Origin: a virus
Direction: 5' to 3' (one strand)
Virus record (IMG/VR): IMGVR_UViG_3300046737_000006
Location: 1-50,570 of that record
Length of the DNA stretch: 50,570 nt
Each line of letters opens with the position of its first letter. Within the stretch, counting starts at the first letter, position 1. The notes under the pieces are model-generated. The model saw nothing but the letters and a program-made list of their open reading frames with translations. It had not been told where the DNA came from and did not search any database. Positions 1-8,796 of the stretch are shown piece by piece. The position numbers and the translations under genes are program-made.

Positions 1-52
1 CTGGAAGCCCAGAGAATAGTTTCTTGAACAATGCTATTACAGAAGGTCTCCC
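1..52. repeat. Left copy of the contig-end overlap
   Basis: These 52 bases recur at 50519-50570 with one difference (A at 31, T at 50549). The reading frame of the giant virion gene runs through both copies in register. This fits a circular or circularly permuted genome opened at an arbitrary point, or less likely a very short physical terminal repeat. An exact assembler overlap would not contain a mismatch, so the difference points to population variation or a read error. Confidence 0.9.
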
Positions 53-800
53 AGCTCTAGGCTTATCTTTGATCTCAGGTAACTGGTACAATGTGGGAGA
101 GCGCTACGCTAACCCAGGAGGTATCTCTGTAGTCAAAGATATAATCCGAGGAGATAAGTCTTTCTTAAATGTTGTGGTAGGAGCCCCCTGGAGCATTGCT
201 AGTAATGTATTCGCTTCAGTCGACCCTTTTATACAGATGACCTTAAGTGCTGTCCGAGGAGATGGGGCTTTCAAACCTAAGATAGAGGACTTCACAGATG
301 TCTTCAAAGAAGTTAACTCAGCTTATGCAGCACTACGTTTCATTGGAGCAATGAATAGTCATCGCTGGTTAAATAAGAACGAAGGATACGTAGAGGACGT
401 AAGCACTGCTAACGCATTCTTCATGACTGTTACAGGCATGGGTCCTGCGGAAATGTCTTCTCTCCAGACCAAAGCTTGGACCAGAGAACAAGAGAAGTCA
501 GCTCAAGACTTAGGTATCCAACGCTTCATTAAAGAGTCTAGACGTGCTTATGACGAACGTTCTAAGGGCAATGCAGAACAAGCAGACGATTATATGCGTC
601 GCGCATGGGCGTGGATGAGATGGGGTGGTGTGCCTCCTGATCGCTTCGCAGAAGCTATTGCCATGTCAGCACACGGATATGAAACAGTTCTCAATAGAAC
701 AGACCGTGAGTATTATACTCGCCACGTTTCCCCCGATCGTATCCAAGGTGCGATTAGTGGTTATGACCAAACCTTACAAAAGAAATACGGAACACAATAA
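1..800 (+). CDS. Giant internal virion (ejection) protein, C-terminal part
   Basis: This is the 3' end of the gene that begins at 46087. The frame enters at base 3, and the TTG at 24 is an internal Leu codon rather than a start, because the same codon at 50542 is in frame with the ATG at 46087. The joined protein would be about 1743 aa, of which this piece supplies the last 258 or so residues. It is rich in Ala, Arg and aromatic residues and has no recognisable enzymatic motif. Position after a gp14-like gene and before further large virion genes matches the T7 gp15/gp16 ejection-protein block. The stop overlaps the next ATG (TAATG), indicating translational coupling. Confidence 0.85.
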   Translation, partial: GSPENSFLNNAITEGLPALGLSLISGNWYNVGERYANPGGISVVKDIIRGDKSFLNVVVGAPWSIASNVFASVDPFIQMTLSAVRGDGAFKPKIEDFTDVFKEVNSAYAALRFIGAMNSHRWLNKNEGYVEDVSTANAFFMTVTGMGPAEMSSLQTKAWTREQEKSAQDLGIQRFIKESRRAYDERSKGNAEQADDYMRRAWAWMRWGGVPPDRFAEAIAMSAHGYETVLNRTDREYYTRHVSPDRIQGAISGYDQTLQKKYGTQ

Positions 801-3112
801 TGGCTCTACAAAGTTCATTCGGATCATTTAATCCTGACGCTAAGGATGTAGCGCCCGGCAGTTACTTAAAGATGTTCGATTCTATATCGAGCTTCGAGCA
901 ACCTTCTGCAGTAGGAGTAGCCCTCAAGGGGGCAGCTAATCTACTGGACAAAGGATTGGAGGCAGCCAATGCCTTGGTCTTGAACGAAGGACGCAACCAA
1001 GCAGAGACTAGGTTCCAACCTAAGATCGAAGAATATACAGGTTACTTAGAAGACGTTCAGAAGAAGATTACAGCACTAACTAAACCTACGGCTACAGGAA
1101 CTTACGGTGGAGAATCCGTTCCAGGAACTGAAGGTGGTGTTCCCGCTGGAACTTCAATCCTTCCCACTGAGACTGATCCTAACCTAGCTAGTGTAGAAAC
1201 CAGTCCTTCACCCGTTGCTGCATCTTCTGCCAGACTAGACATCCTCAAGGCAGGTGTAGCTCAAGGTAAGTTCAACGACTCTTACTTCAGAGGCGCAGTA
1301 GCCAATGAAGCTAAGGACATGAGGAATAACTTCCCCATTGGGTATCGTCCTGAGATCGACGCAATGATCTCAGCTAAGATGCACAGTGTCCAAGCTAACC
1401 CTTACATTGAGAGTCTCTTAAAGGACATCAACCAACATCTGACCGCAGGCAATGCAGAGAAGAATAAAGTATCTAGCTTCCTACTGAGTCATATTAAGTA
1501 TGACGGCATGGAGCAGATTTACACTGACCACGAGATGAATAAGATCGATGGCCCAGAAGCTGTACGTAGGGCTAGTATTCCTATTCAAGCAGAACAGCGA
1601 ATCACTGAAGCACATAATAGATTAAGGCTCAACAGTGACTACCTGAAGATGAATAAGGATGTCACTCAGCAGGAAGCTCAGGGCATCATTAATGATATCT
1701 TAGTATCAAAGAACAGCTCCTTAACCTCAGCTTCAGGTATAGACCAGAAGCTAGGCCAGATCATAGTTAATGGTAATCGTGGTGATTACGATGCCATGGA
1801 TACCAATACGAAGATGACTATGGCGCGCAGAGCCGAAGCACTTCGTATAGAGACGGAAGATAAAGCTAGAGCAGAACTTATGCGTCCTAATGAGAAGGGT
1901 GTGTCTCACGCTTCGATCATCGGACCAGACGAAACTACCAAACTAGTTAAGTTCGCAGGTCAACAGTTCGCAGACTATCGCGACGCTTTCTATAGTGGCA
2001 AGTTAGATTTAGCAGCCAGTCGTGCACAGACCATTCAGGCACTAGGCCAGGACGCTCTGTATAGGGGAGTCATCTCCAATCCTCAGATCATCAACTCCTT
2101 AGCTTTGATTAAGTATGCTAAGGATAACGGCTTACCAGATGCTCAGATACAGACTCTGAGTGAACCCTTATTAGCATCTACTAATGAATTCCGTAAGGGA
2201 TTCGATGAACTAGTTAAGAATCAAAAGCTTAACTTGTTGACTCCTACTGAACAAGTTGCAGGTATCGAAAAGTATTACACCACTTGGAAAGATACCTTAG
2301 AACATATGAAGAAGGTCCAGGCTGAAAAGAAGATTGATCTCCCGGACCATATCAATGAAGTTACAAAGTTAATTGACGGTGTGGGTGAACAGGCTAGTTT
2401 AGTTAATCCTAAGACACCCCAGGATAAAAAGAATGACTTAGCTTGGGCTTTCTTCGGCCCCGGTAATAAGAACGCTTTCTCATATTTCAAGTCCAATCAA
2501 TTCGCTCCCAATGGTTTCATGACTCCAGGTGCAGAGGCTTTATTTGATCGCTTTTCCAAGCCTGACGTAGTCAGAGAGATAATGAAGATGCCTCTTTCAC
2601 ATCAGAAAGCGTATGAAGAATTTATGACTACAACTAGTCGTGAGGATATCTTACGCAAGGACCTGCCTAAGCTAAAGGAAGCTATCAACAGCCCTAATGC
2701 CCAGTGGCAACTCCAGTGGAACACTGCAACCAAGAACCTTAATGTGGTTCCTAATCCTAAGTACATCGATACCAATGTTCAACCTAATCAACTGAGTCAG
2801 CGTGCTTATGAGAACAAAGGTAAAGTAGCTCTGGAACAATCTGTCTTCAGCATCAACCAAACCTTAAATGGTCTCAAGAACATAGCAGAGACTTCAGGTA
2901 AGAAAGGCGATGAGGTTGATGGTTTCGTCTTAGGCCCAGTCGTCCAGTCCTTACAGGACATCGGCCATATGCCTGGTATTCCTCAGTCGATCGGTACTAC
3001 CATCCGCAATGCTTATGCTAAGAAGTTAATCGAAGCAGAGCAAGCTAAGCGAGATGAAGAAGATCGTCAGAAGAACTATGTTCCTAGGGAACGCAAGTCA
3101 GGTGGTCGCTAA
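800..3112 (+). CDS. Large internal virion protein (770 aa)
   Basis: A 770-residue hydrophilic, mostly helical-looking protein with no signal peptide and no recognised catalytic motif. The first 50 residues contain a small apolar Ala/Leu patch, and residues about 100-140 form a Pro/Thr/Gly-rich linker. The C-terminus is strongly charged (many K, R, E, D). The ATG overlaps the stop of the upstream virion gene, and its own stop overlaps the ATG of the next gene (TAATGG), so it belongs to one late operon. By order it is a counterpart of the T7 internal-core proteins ejected with the DNA; that is inferred from context, not from recognised homology. Confidence 0.75.
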   Translation: MALQSSFGSFNPDAKDVAPGSYLKMFDSISSFEQPSAVGVALKGAANLLDKGLEAANALVLNEGRNQAETRFQPKIEEYTGYLEDVQKKITALTKPTATGTYGGESVPGTEGGVPAGTSILPTETDPNLASVETSPSPVAASSARLDILKAGVAQGKFNDSYFRGAVANEAKDMRNNFPIGYRPEIDAMISAKMHSVQANPYIESLLKDINQHLTAGNAEKNKVSSFLLSHIKYDGMEQIYTDHEMNKIDGPEAVRRASIPIQAEQRITEAHNRLRLNSDYLKMNKDVTQQEAQGIINDILVSKNSSLTSASGIDQKLGQIIVNGNRGDYDAMDTNTKMTMARRAEALRIETEDKARAELMRPNEKGVSHASIIGPDETTKLVKFAGQQFADYRDAFYSGKLDLAASRAQTIQALGQDALYRGVISNPQIINSLALIKYAKDNGLPDAQIQTLSEPLLASTNEFRKGFDELVKNQKLNLLTPTEQVAGIEKYYTTWKDTLEHMKKVQAEKKIDLPDHINEVTKLIDGVGEQASLVNPKTPQDKKNDLAWAFFGPGNKNAFSYFKSNQFAPNGFMTPGAEALFDRFSKPDVVREIMKMPLSHQKAYEEFMTTTSREDILRKDLPKLKEAINSPNAQWQLQWNTATKNLNVVPNPKYIDTNVQPNQLSQRAYENKGKVALEQSVFSINQTLNGLKNIAETSGKKGDEVDGFVLGPVVQSLQDIGHMPGIPQSIGTTIRNAYAKKLIEAEQAKRDEEDRQKNYVPRERKSGGR

Positions 3113-3372
3113 TGGATAGTGGACAACACAACGACATTTTCTCTATGTTTCATTCCTTCTTATCTCATTACCACAGTTCTGAACGAGCAGGTGGCTTTGA
3201 CATGGGAGGCAACCCAGTGCAATGGATGTTGCAGAATGCAGATAAGATTCCTCAGCCTCAAGATATCTTCAAACAGATGCTTGAGACAGGAGCACAGGGT
3301 GGAAGTAGCCAAGCTGGACTAGCTCCTATCCAAAGCATCTTCGACGGTCTCATGGGCGGCTTTAATAAATGA
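3112..3372 (+). CDS. Small virion-operon protein (86 aa)
   Basis: A short acidic-to-neutral protein rich in Gly, Gln, Met and Phe, with no recognised domain. It is tied by 1-4 base overlaps to the large virion genes on both sides, so it is translated with them. Stop-start overlap at both ends is the main support. A + strand ORF at 3119 in another frame lies inside it and is not supported. Confidence 0.65.
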   Translation: MDSGQHNDIFSMFHSFLSHYHSSERAGGFDMGGNPVQWMLQNADKIPQPQDIFKQMLETGAQGGSSQAGLAPIQSIFDGLMGGFNK

Positions 3373-5900
3373 CTATTGCTACTGCAACTCAGTCCTACGA
3401 CTCTGATCTTCTATACCAATTAGATCAGATCAAAGACATGCCTTCGCGGGAAGAGACTAACCGCCAGCAGAAACTGAAGGGGTATGACGAAGCCATGCCT
3501 CCAGATATGCGCGGACCTCCGACAGGCGATGAGAGTTATCCTTCGTATGGTGATGAGGATAATCAACTACACCCGCAGAATCCTAAAGACCAGAACGATC
3601 CTTACACATGGGGCATGGGTCCATCGATGGATAGGACAGGCCCCGCTATGGTGCCTTATCCTACACCTAAGTTCCAACATATAATGGGGGCTTTAGACGA
3701 GATCATCTCTCCTGAGAAGATACAGGCAGAGCCTAGTGTTAGAGGCTTATTTGAAACTCTAAAACCAGAAGAGTGGAAAGATTGGAATAACCAACCTCCG
3801 GCAACTCTACAATATAAGTATAAAGGTAAATCTAGTATTGTTGATATTCCAGGTACCTTAGACCTTCCTGTGATGCAGGAACATGGGCAGGGTATTATAG
3901 TTGATCAGTTTCACCCGGATCTTTTAAAACTTCCTCCTGAAGAATATGAAATTAAGAATATACCAGGGGAAGATTTACTTTTAATTAAAAAGAAAGGTAA
4001 ACCTCCGCTAGTAGGTGAGAACGAGAGTATTCCACCTAACGCACGTCCTACGTCAGCAGAAACACCCGCTGGTCTACAAGAACCAGGCAACATTGATCTA
4101 AACAATCGTCCTGTGGTTAAGAATGCGGATGGAAGCATCAGTACAGTTCGCAGTATGAGTGTTAACTTCGGTAATGGTGAAGTGCTCATACCTACGGTAT
4201 CTGCAGACGGTAAGAAGGTACTATCTGAAGAAGAAGCTATTAAACAGTATAAAGAGACCGGGCAACACCTAGGTATCTTCGATACTCCTGAGAACGCTAC
4301 TGCATACGCACAGAAGCTTCACGAAGACCAAGCTCAACAGTATCTTCCTAAGGAAGCTCAGCCTAACCAGAAGACCTTGTCTTATGACGAATACAAGAAG
4401 CTCAATCCAGATGGAGAACAGAAGCCTGACCAGCTCCTAGAAGCTGTTAAGATAGTTAAAGACTGGGCTGGGGAGAAAGCTTCCGAGTATTCACCTTTCA
4501 TCTCTCGACTAGCTGACATGGTAGAGCGCCAAGCGCCTGCCCCTGTTGAAAGCAAAGAAACAGCTCCTAAAGAGCCTAACGCTTTCTCGAAGCCTACTAA
4601 AGAAGATCAAACAGAAGCCTACATCAAGAGTCTCAAGCCATCTGGATATGGAGAGTCCTACGACAACTTCGTAGCCGGTCTGACTAGGCTGACTGATAAA
4701 CTACAACCAGACTTCATTCCTACTGCAGAACAATTTCAGAACTCCTCTTGGAGAGAGAAGATTGGATTTGTACTAGGCACAACCATGATGATGGCTGCAC
4801 CAACCAGAGGCAAGAGTGTAACTGGAGAAGTATTACCATCTAAGAACGCTCTCGATTTCTGGAAGGAAGGTCTAGCTGAATACGATAAGGTTGAACACCC
4901 TGTGATCAATACCTTACGTATGGCGGAGAAGCAAGGATCAGAAGTAGCAGGTAAGCTGCTCGATACCTATAAGAAGATAGACGACCCCATGGTTAAGATG
5001 GAGTTCGCTAAGATGGTTAAGAACAAGATTGCTTCAGCTACCGAAGGTGGAGAGTACCCAGAGAAGACTAACATCTCTCAACCTGAGATCAAGTTAACAG
5101 ATTCTCAGATGGATATAATCAAACAGGGTTTCGCTGAAGGTAAGAACAATAAGCAGATCGCTAAGGACGCAGGCATAGGCTATACCCAACTTCAGAATAC
5201 TCTGTTTACTAAGACCGAACAAGCTGCTGAACTGAGAGCCGCACGAGAAGCTGCACCGTCCAGAGCCCAACGTAAGTGGACTGAAGGCGAGGACAAAGTC
5301 TTAACGGATTGGTACAACGATCCTAACGGCGATATGTTTGAGACTCCTGCTAGCTTAAGTCATCGGTCTGAGACCGCTATCTTAAAACGTGCTAAGACAC
5401 TAGGCTTAGAAGAAAGCCAACCTCGTGTAGGCAGCGTACCTAGGTCTCCTAAAGACCCTACGGTATACGCTCCTGAGAAGGGCAGCGGTTCAGGTGGTGG
5501 TGAATTTAGAGTTACTGAAGTGGAAGGAAAGAAAGGTTTTGATACTTTCTCTCCGAGATATCCTAGATTTCCTGATAATCAAAACATAACACCAGAGAAC
5601 TTCGGTAAGAATATGGCTACGGATATTATCCGAGCTAATTTAAAAGGAACAGGTAAATTAACTCCTGAAGAAGTTACAAGTCTTGTTGATAAATACGGAC
5701 CCACCTTCGAAGAATTTCATAAGATGAATGCATATAGTAGAGGTACTTCAGCTTCTGAATTCAGTAACTATATGCGTAAATCTGATCCTTTAATTAAAGA
5801 ATTAGAGAAACTCGAACTGTCTAAGATGGACCCATACGATAAAGCAGTTCTAGAACAGAAGAGACGTAAAGAGAATATAAAACCAGTTAAAGACAAGTAG
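3369..5900 (+). CDS. Virion protein with a conserved phage module plus HTH and Myb/SANT-like domains (843 aa)
   Basis: Last gene of the late operon. Residues about 240-325 hold a module common in large phage structural proteins (starts [16 protein letters not shown], continues with [31 protein letters not shown]). Residues about 576-610 look like a helix-turn-helix ([15 protein letters not shown]). Residues about 633-680 look like a Myb/SANT-type DNA-binding unit ([15 protein letters not shown], then [18 protein letters not shown]). The stretches near 3800-4010 and 5500-5900 are visibly more AT-rich than the rest, suggesting mosaic origin. Its place makes it a virion or ejected protein, but two apparent DNA-binding modules are unusual for that. 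It could alternatively be a late regulator. Confidence 0.75.
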   Translation: MTIATATQSYDSDLLYQLDQIKDMPSREETNRQQKLKGYDEAMPPDMRGPPTGDESYPSYGDEDNQLHPQNPKDQNDPYTWGMGPSMDRTGPAMVPYPTPKFQHIMGALDEIISPEKIQAEPSVRGLFETLKPEEWKDWNNQPPATLQYKYKGKSSIVDIPGTLDLPVMQEHGQGIIVDQFHPDLLKLPPEEYEIKNIPGEDLLLIKKKGKPPLVGENESIPPNARPTSAETPAGLQEPGNIDLNNRPVVKNADGSISTVRSMSVNFGNGEVLIPTVSADGKKVLSEEEAIKQYKETGQHLGIFDTPENATAYAQKLHEDQAQQYLPKEAQPNQKTLSYDEYKKLNPDGEQKPDQLLEAVKIVKDWAGEKASEYSPFISRLADMVERQAPAPVESKETAPKEPNAFSKPTKEDQTEAYIKSLKPSGYGESYDNFVAGLTRLTDKLQPDFIPTAEQFQNSSWREKIGFVLGTTMMMAAPTRGKSVTGEVLPSKNALDFWKEGLAEYDKVEHPVINTLRMAEKQGSEVAGKLLDTYKKIDDPMVKMEFAKMVKNKIASATEGGEYPEKTNISQPEIKLTDSQMDIIKQGFAEGKNNKQIAKDAGIGYTQLQNTLFTKTEQAAELRAAREAAPSRAQRKWTEGEDKVLTDWYNDPNGDMFETPASLSHRSETAILKRAKTLGLEESQPRVGSVPRSPKDPTVYAPEKGSGSGGGEFRVTEVEGKKGFDTFSPRYPRFPDNQNITPENFGKNMATDIIRANLKGTGKLTPEEVTSLVDKYGPTFEEFHKMNAYSRGTSASEFSNYMRKSDPLIKELEKLELSKMDPYDKAVLEQKRRKENIKPVKDK

Positions 5901-5909
5901 ACAAAACAA

Positions 5910-5933
5910 AACCCCCGGCCTAAACCGGGGGTT
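5910..5933 (-). terminator. Convergent hairpin terminator
   Basis: Nine-base stem AACCCCCGG / CCGGGGGTT with a 6-base loop, between the last + gene (ends 5900) and the last - gene (ends 5962). On the - strand it is followed by TTTTGTTTTG, a good intrinsic terminator tail. On the + strand the tail is poor, so it should work mainly leftwards while possibly slowing rightward transcription. Confidence 0.85.
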
Positions 5934-5961
5934 AGTCATTTCTGAAGATAGAGTCTTTTTA

Positions 5962-6075
5962 TTATCCCTGTGTAGGGGTGCCCGGCTTCTCTTCGCGTGG
6001 AGCCTTCGCCATCTCTTCCATCTTCTTCTCTAACTCTTTAATATCAATCTTAGCATTATCAATAGTATCAGTCAT
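5962..6075 (-). CDS. Small charged protein (37 aa)
   Basis: Predicted start at 6075, where ATGACTGA overlaps the stop of the upstream HNH-like gene. This gives a 37-residue protein with a helical Lys/Glu core (ELEKKMEEMAK) and a Pro-rich tail. A longer reading from 6153 would add residues that overlap the upstream gene extensively and has no better ribosome site. Last gene of the - strand block. No function recognised. Confidence 0.5.
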   Translation of the reverse strand: MTDTIDNAKIDIKELEKKMEEMAKAPREEKPGTPTQG

Positions 6076-6325
6076 TTCTTGCTTTACCTTTTGCTTTTGT
6101 TTTGGGCTGTCGAATACGGTTCTCGTGTCGACTAACCACTTCTGTGGCAACATGATCTAAAGAACCAGTCCTATGGTAACCCACATGATCTAACTCTTTA
6201 TTGTCACCTTTGTGAACTAAACCTTTCCGTTCTGCCTTACGTCGTGCGCGATTTCTCGCTTCACGGCGTTTAACTTGTTCAGGCGAGTTTTCCCACTCGT
6301 TTTCTTTTTGGTAGTTCCGCGCCAT
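6068..6325 (-). CDS. Small basic HNH-like protein (85 aa)
   Basis: Very basic protein with an Arg/Lys-rich helix (RREARNRARRKAERKG) followed by GLVHKGDNKELDH and a later HENR segment. This pattern is seen in short phage HNH-like proteins where the D-H pair begins the beta-beta-alpha metal site. The central Asn/His of a full HNH is not obvious, so nuclease activity is uncertain. It overlaps the ends of both neighbours, as expected in this compact operon. Confidence 0.6.
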   Translation of the reverse strand: MARNYQKENEWENSPEQVKRREARNRARRKAERKGLVHKGDNKELDHVGYHRTGSLDHVATEVVSRHENRIRQPKTKAKGKARND

Positions 6326-6515
6326 GTTCTAACTTACTTTCAACTCCTTTATCTTCTTCTAACTTAACCTGTAACAACATTGGGAAGGCGTCTGCAGATG
6401 GGACAACGATGTCCACATCCTCATGTGCCTTGATGGTGGTCTGAGACCTCCAGTAGTATTCCATCGCCTCCTTGAAGAGTTCCAGGGAGACTGGAAGACT
6501 CACTATCCGCGTCAT
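6279..6515 (-). CDS. Hypothetical protein (78 aa)
   Basis: Start chosen at 6515 because GGAGACCGAAG precedes that ATG; the longer in-frame reading from 6569 overlaps a neighbouring small ORF. The protein begins MTRIVSLPVSLELFKEAMEY, has a mixed helix/strand pattern, and ends in a Lys/Arg-rich tail. It overlaps the HNH-like gene by 47 bases. No function recognised. Confidence 0.6.
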   Translation of the reverse strand: MTRIVSLPVSLELFKEAMEYYWRSQTTIKAHEDVDIVVPSADAFPMLLQVKLEEDKGVESKLEHGAELPKRKRVGKLA

Positions 6516-6618
6516 CTTCGGTCTCCGTTTGAACTTTGGGGGAGCGAGCTTTGTATCTCGTTTTCTCATGAAGCTCTTTCAGCTTCCGTCTTTCATATCT
6601 ATTAGTAGGATGTATCAT
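6421..6618 (-). CDS. Small hypothetical protein (65 aa), tentative
   Basis: Starts MIHPTNRYERRKLKELHEKT, a style typical of short basic phage proteins. Its C-terminal half overlaps the 78-aa gene in another frame by 95 bases, and that half is low in complexity (acidic/Ser, then Gly). No strong ribosome site precedes the ATG. Listed because otherwise 6516-6675 would be empty; it may be spurious. Confidence 0.4.
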   Translation of the reverse strand: MIHPTNRYERRKLKELHEKTRYKARSPKVQTETEDDADSESSSLPGTLQGGDGILLEVSDHHQGT

Positions 6619-6675
6619 ATGTGTGAACCAGGGGCCGTAGACTTCTACTACTCTTGAAGGGCGACAGCCTTACCC

Positions 6676-6780
6676 CTAGTTGATTCCCCAGTATAGTGCT
6701 AGACCTAGTAAACCTAGGAAGCAGGTTATAAGACCAAACATAAAACAGAAGCCACCAAATATCCAGGTATCTTTATTCAT
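6676..6780 (-). CDS. Small membrane protein (34 aa)
   Basis: Reads MNKDTWIFGGFCFMFGLITC and continues as one hydrophobic transmembrane span, ending WGIN. The ATG overlaps the last codons of the endonuclease I gene and is preceded by GGAGTGG, so it is probably translationally coupled to it. Too short for a domain call; a holin-like or signalling micro-protein is possible. Confidence 0.6.
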   Translation of the reverse strand: MNKDTWIFGGFCFMFGLITCFLGLLGLALYWGIN

Positions 6781-7108
6781 TTAACCACTCCTGGGGGATT
6801 GTTTCGACTGCGTACTTGAAGCCGTGCCTTTCGGCGAACGCGAGGTTCGTCTTGGACGCACTATAAAATACAAGCCGTATGTCGAGTTCGGGGTGTTGGC
6901 GTTTAACAGCCACCATCTTTCTCTTAGCTTCAGGTCTGAAATATCCTTTAGCTTCGATATAGATTTTACCCAAGCTCGTATGAACAATGAAGTCAGGGAT
7001 ATAATGTCCCGCAAGTACGTAAGGGATTTTCTCAGACTCATACTTAAAACTTAATTTAGATTTCTTGAGCTGGAGGTAAATCCTCTGCTCGAACTTATTT
7101 CTAGGCAC
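6773..7108 (-). CDS. Endonuclease I (Holliday junction resolvase), T7 gp3-like
   Basis: Clear relative of T7 endonuclease I, which resolves branched DNA and breaks down host DNA. The catalytic set is visible: D39 in YIPDF, E52 and K54 in IEAKG. The later block QHPELDIRLVFYSA and the C-terminal HGFKYAVETIPQEW follow the T7 protein closely. Length 111 aa versus about 149 in T7: the N-terminal and C-terminal extensions are missing. The start is GTG at 7108 with no visible Shine-Dalgarno, and a promoter -10 box lies just upstream, so the message may be nearly leaderless. Confidence 0.93.
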   Translation of the reverse strand: MPRNKFEQRIYLQLKKSKLSFKYESEKIPYVLAGHYIPDFIVHTSLGKIYIEAKGYFRPEAKRKMVAVKRQHPELDIRLVFYSASKTNLAFAERHGFKYAVETIPQEWLNE

Positions 7109-7113
7109 TATTA

Positions 7114-7142
7114 ATTATACAATACTATAAAGTAGAAAGCAA
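7114..7142 (-). promoter_or_regulatory. Sigma70-like promoter before endonuclease I
   Basis: On the - strand TTGCTT, then 17 bases, then TATAAT. The -35 box lies in the 3' arm of the terminator that closes the upstream gene, so stop and restart of transcription are packed together. The predicted start is at or next to the GTG at 7108. Confidence 0.5.
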
Positions 7143-7191
7143 GGGGCACCCAGCTTCCATGGGAATGGCGGTTAACGCCCGCGCCCCTTGC
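7139..7191 (-). terminator. Hairpin terminator after the 239-aa gene
   Basis: GCAAGGGGC pairs with GCCCCTTGC (9 bp) around an inner GGCG/CGCC hairpin; the - strand continues TTTCTACTTTA. Located directly after the stop at 7200. Confidence 0.7.
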
Positions 7192-7199
7192 CTGTTAGA

Positions 7200-7919
7200 T
7201 TAGTGGAAGGTCGCCTTCTCGAAGGCACGGACCGAAGCCAGAGCCTCCTTAGGCTCAAGGATCGCCACGTCATCCAGCACGTTGGTGCGGGCGGCCATCA
7301 TCTCGGCCTCAGCCGCATCGTAGCCAGCCTTGTCCGCAGGCACAGCCGGGTCACGCCACACGATGTAGCGCATCAGGTCCGGAGCGTAGCTGAACTTACG
7401 GTCCGACTTGATGTCCTTGGAGAACTGGACTTTGCCCGACGCGAAGCGGGCAACCAGCTCGTCGAAGCTCTCAGGAGCCTCGTCGTTGTTCAGATGAAAG
7501 GCTGCCCGGAGATCGCTCTCGTGCTGGTTGGCAATCTGGTAGACGCGGCTGCTCAGGTGGCCACGCTGGTCATTCAGGTCGTTCATTTCATTGTCCTCTT
7601 CGTCATCGTCAGAGTCGTCGCAACATTCGTCGCAATCGCACTCTGGGTAGGGGTCGTTAGGCCACGGATTATTATACTTGACCAAGTCAAGCGCCGTGGT
7701 ACTGGAAGTCTGCAGGTACAACATAGGTTTCTCTTCCTTCTTCAGTATGTACCTAAGGAATATCTTCGTCAAGTCTAGGTCGCTAATATACTGATAGACT
7801 TTATCTTTGCTTAGATTGTCCCAAAGAGATTTGCAATCGCTATACCTAAGATATAGATCGTTGCGTTTGTCTCTAAACGGGAGCTTAGGCATACGCCTAA
7901 TGGTAGACTGTTTTTCCAT
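7200..7919 (-). CDS. Hypothetical protein with acidic Cys-rich linker (239 aa)
   Basis: Open frame continues upstream to 8222, but that part overlaps the nuclease gene; the ATG at 7919 overlaps the nuclease end by 23 bases and is the likeliest first start. Internal ATGs at 7724 (preceded by AGGAAGAG) and 7586 (preceded by GAGGACAATGAA) are good alternatives. Residues about 90-112 form a Cys/Asp/Glu cluster (ECDCDECCDDSDDDEED). The C-terminal 128 residues are encoded in clearly GC-richer DNA than the first half, suggesting fusion of two segments or a separate highly expressed gene starting at 7586. No function recognised. Confidence 0.6.
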   Translation of the reverse strand: MEKQSTIRRMPKLPFRDKRNDLYLRYSDCKSLWDNLSKDKVYQYISDLDLTKIFLRYILKKEEKPMLYLQTSSTTALDLVKYNNPWPNDPYPECDCDECCDDSDDDEEDNEMNDLNDQRGHLSSRVYQIANQHESDLRAAFHLNNDEAPESFDELVARFASGKVQFSKDIKSDRKFSYAPDLMRYIVWRDPAVPADKAGYDAAEAEMMAARTNVLDDVAILEPKEALASVRAFEKATFH

Positions 7920-8796
7920 GTCTATTGAATTCTGGGATTGGTCCATATTTATTGGTTGGTCGTTTAACACATTTAGATAGATATACAGGTCCTTCCGAGT
8001 ACTTGAAAGCACGTAGGTGGGGAAAGCACTCCCATTTGTACGCGGAATAACTTGCCGTCCAATGTAGCTTATAATTGCCTGCATTTCCGAGAGGCTCAGT
8101 CCTACATTCACAGCTAGGTGGATGTTCCATGGACTGTATGGTTTTATAGTAACGAATACGTTCTGAGAGATTGTCACGCCTAGCACTTGTGACCTGATGC
8201 TCGTATAGATGTATATGTCCATGTTGTTTATCTATGGGTAGGAGAAATCCTTTGTCTTTCACACGAACCAGAGGATCGTCAGCGGCAGCCAACACATACC
8301 CGTCAAGTTGCTCCAGATAGCCGAAGCTATCCACCACGCTGTAGTCCCTCGTTTTAAACTTTTGAAACGAAAGGCTAGTAGCAGATTTAACGTCAACTGT
8401 GCAGCCGTCGATAACACAATCACGGTGTCCAACGATCCCGTCGTATCGGAGTTCATCTTGCTCTCCAGTTACTTCGTGTCCAGCGGCTTTCGCAAGTGGG
8501 ATGATGAGAGCTTCGATAATGCTACCATACGCGAACTTAATCTTCGTCCACGGCGGTAGAGCTTCTGCCAATTCCGGGTGGTGGAGGCTGTACCAAAGAG
8601 CCCTTGGACATCTCGAACCCAGTCCTGACAGCCGTAGCGTAGCCTTCTTTCCTTCCCTACGCTCCCCAAGTTGTCCTTGGAGACGCCTGCTAATACTAGA
8701 GGAAAGGTCTCCAGCAAGCTCGTCCGTGAACCATCCATCTTGCGTCTCCTTCAAGAGTTGGTAGATGTCAGGTATTAGTGTGTGTATTGAACTCAA
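7897..8796 (-). CDS. PD-(D/E)XK (RecB/Cas4-like) exonuclease
   Basis: 299 aa. Nuclease core: a glutamate at 95 (GSIIEAL), GHRD at 123-126 and DVK at 135-137 (motif III, lysine present). A cysteine in SRCPRALWY (C63) plus C-terminal cysteines (CEC, WECF) resemble the cysteine layout of Cas4/AddB-type proteins that bind an iron-sulphur cluster; this is inference. It takes the place of a T7 gp6-type 5' exonuclease in the replication/recombination block. Start is TTG at 8796, overlapping the upstream stop (TTGA), which suggests coupling. Confidence 0.85.
   Translation of the reverse strand: MSSIHTLIPDIYQLLKETQDGWFTDELAGDLSSSISRRLQGQLGERREGKKATLRLSGLGSRCPRALWYSLHHPELAEALPPWTKIKFAYGSIIEALIIPLAKAAGHEVTGEQDELRYDGIVGHRDCVIDGCTVDVKSATSLSFQKFKTRDYSVVDSFGYLEQLDGYVLAAADDPLVRVKDKGFLLPIDKQHGHIHLYEHQVTSARRDNLSERIRYYKTIQSMEHPPSCECRTEPLGNAGNYKLHWTASYSAYKWECFPHLRAFKYSEGPVYLSKCVKRPTNKYGPIPEFNRHGKTVYH

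Noticed and set aside
7188-7778. Rightward ORF of 196 aa
   Set aside because: Antisense shadow of the leftward gene 7200-7919, in its GC-rich half, and it begins inside a terminator.
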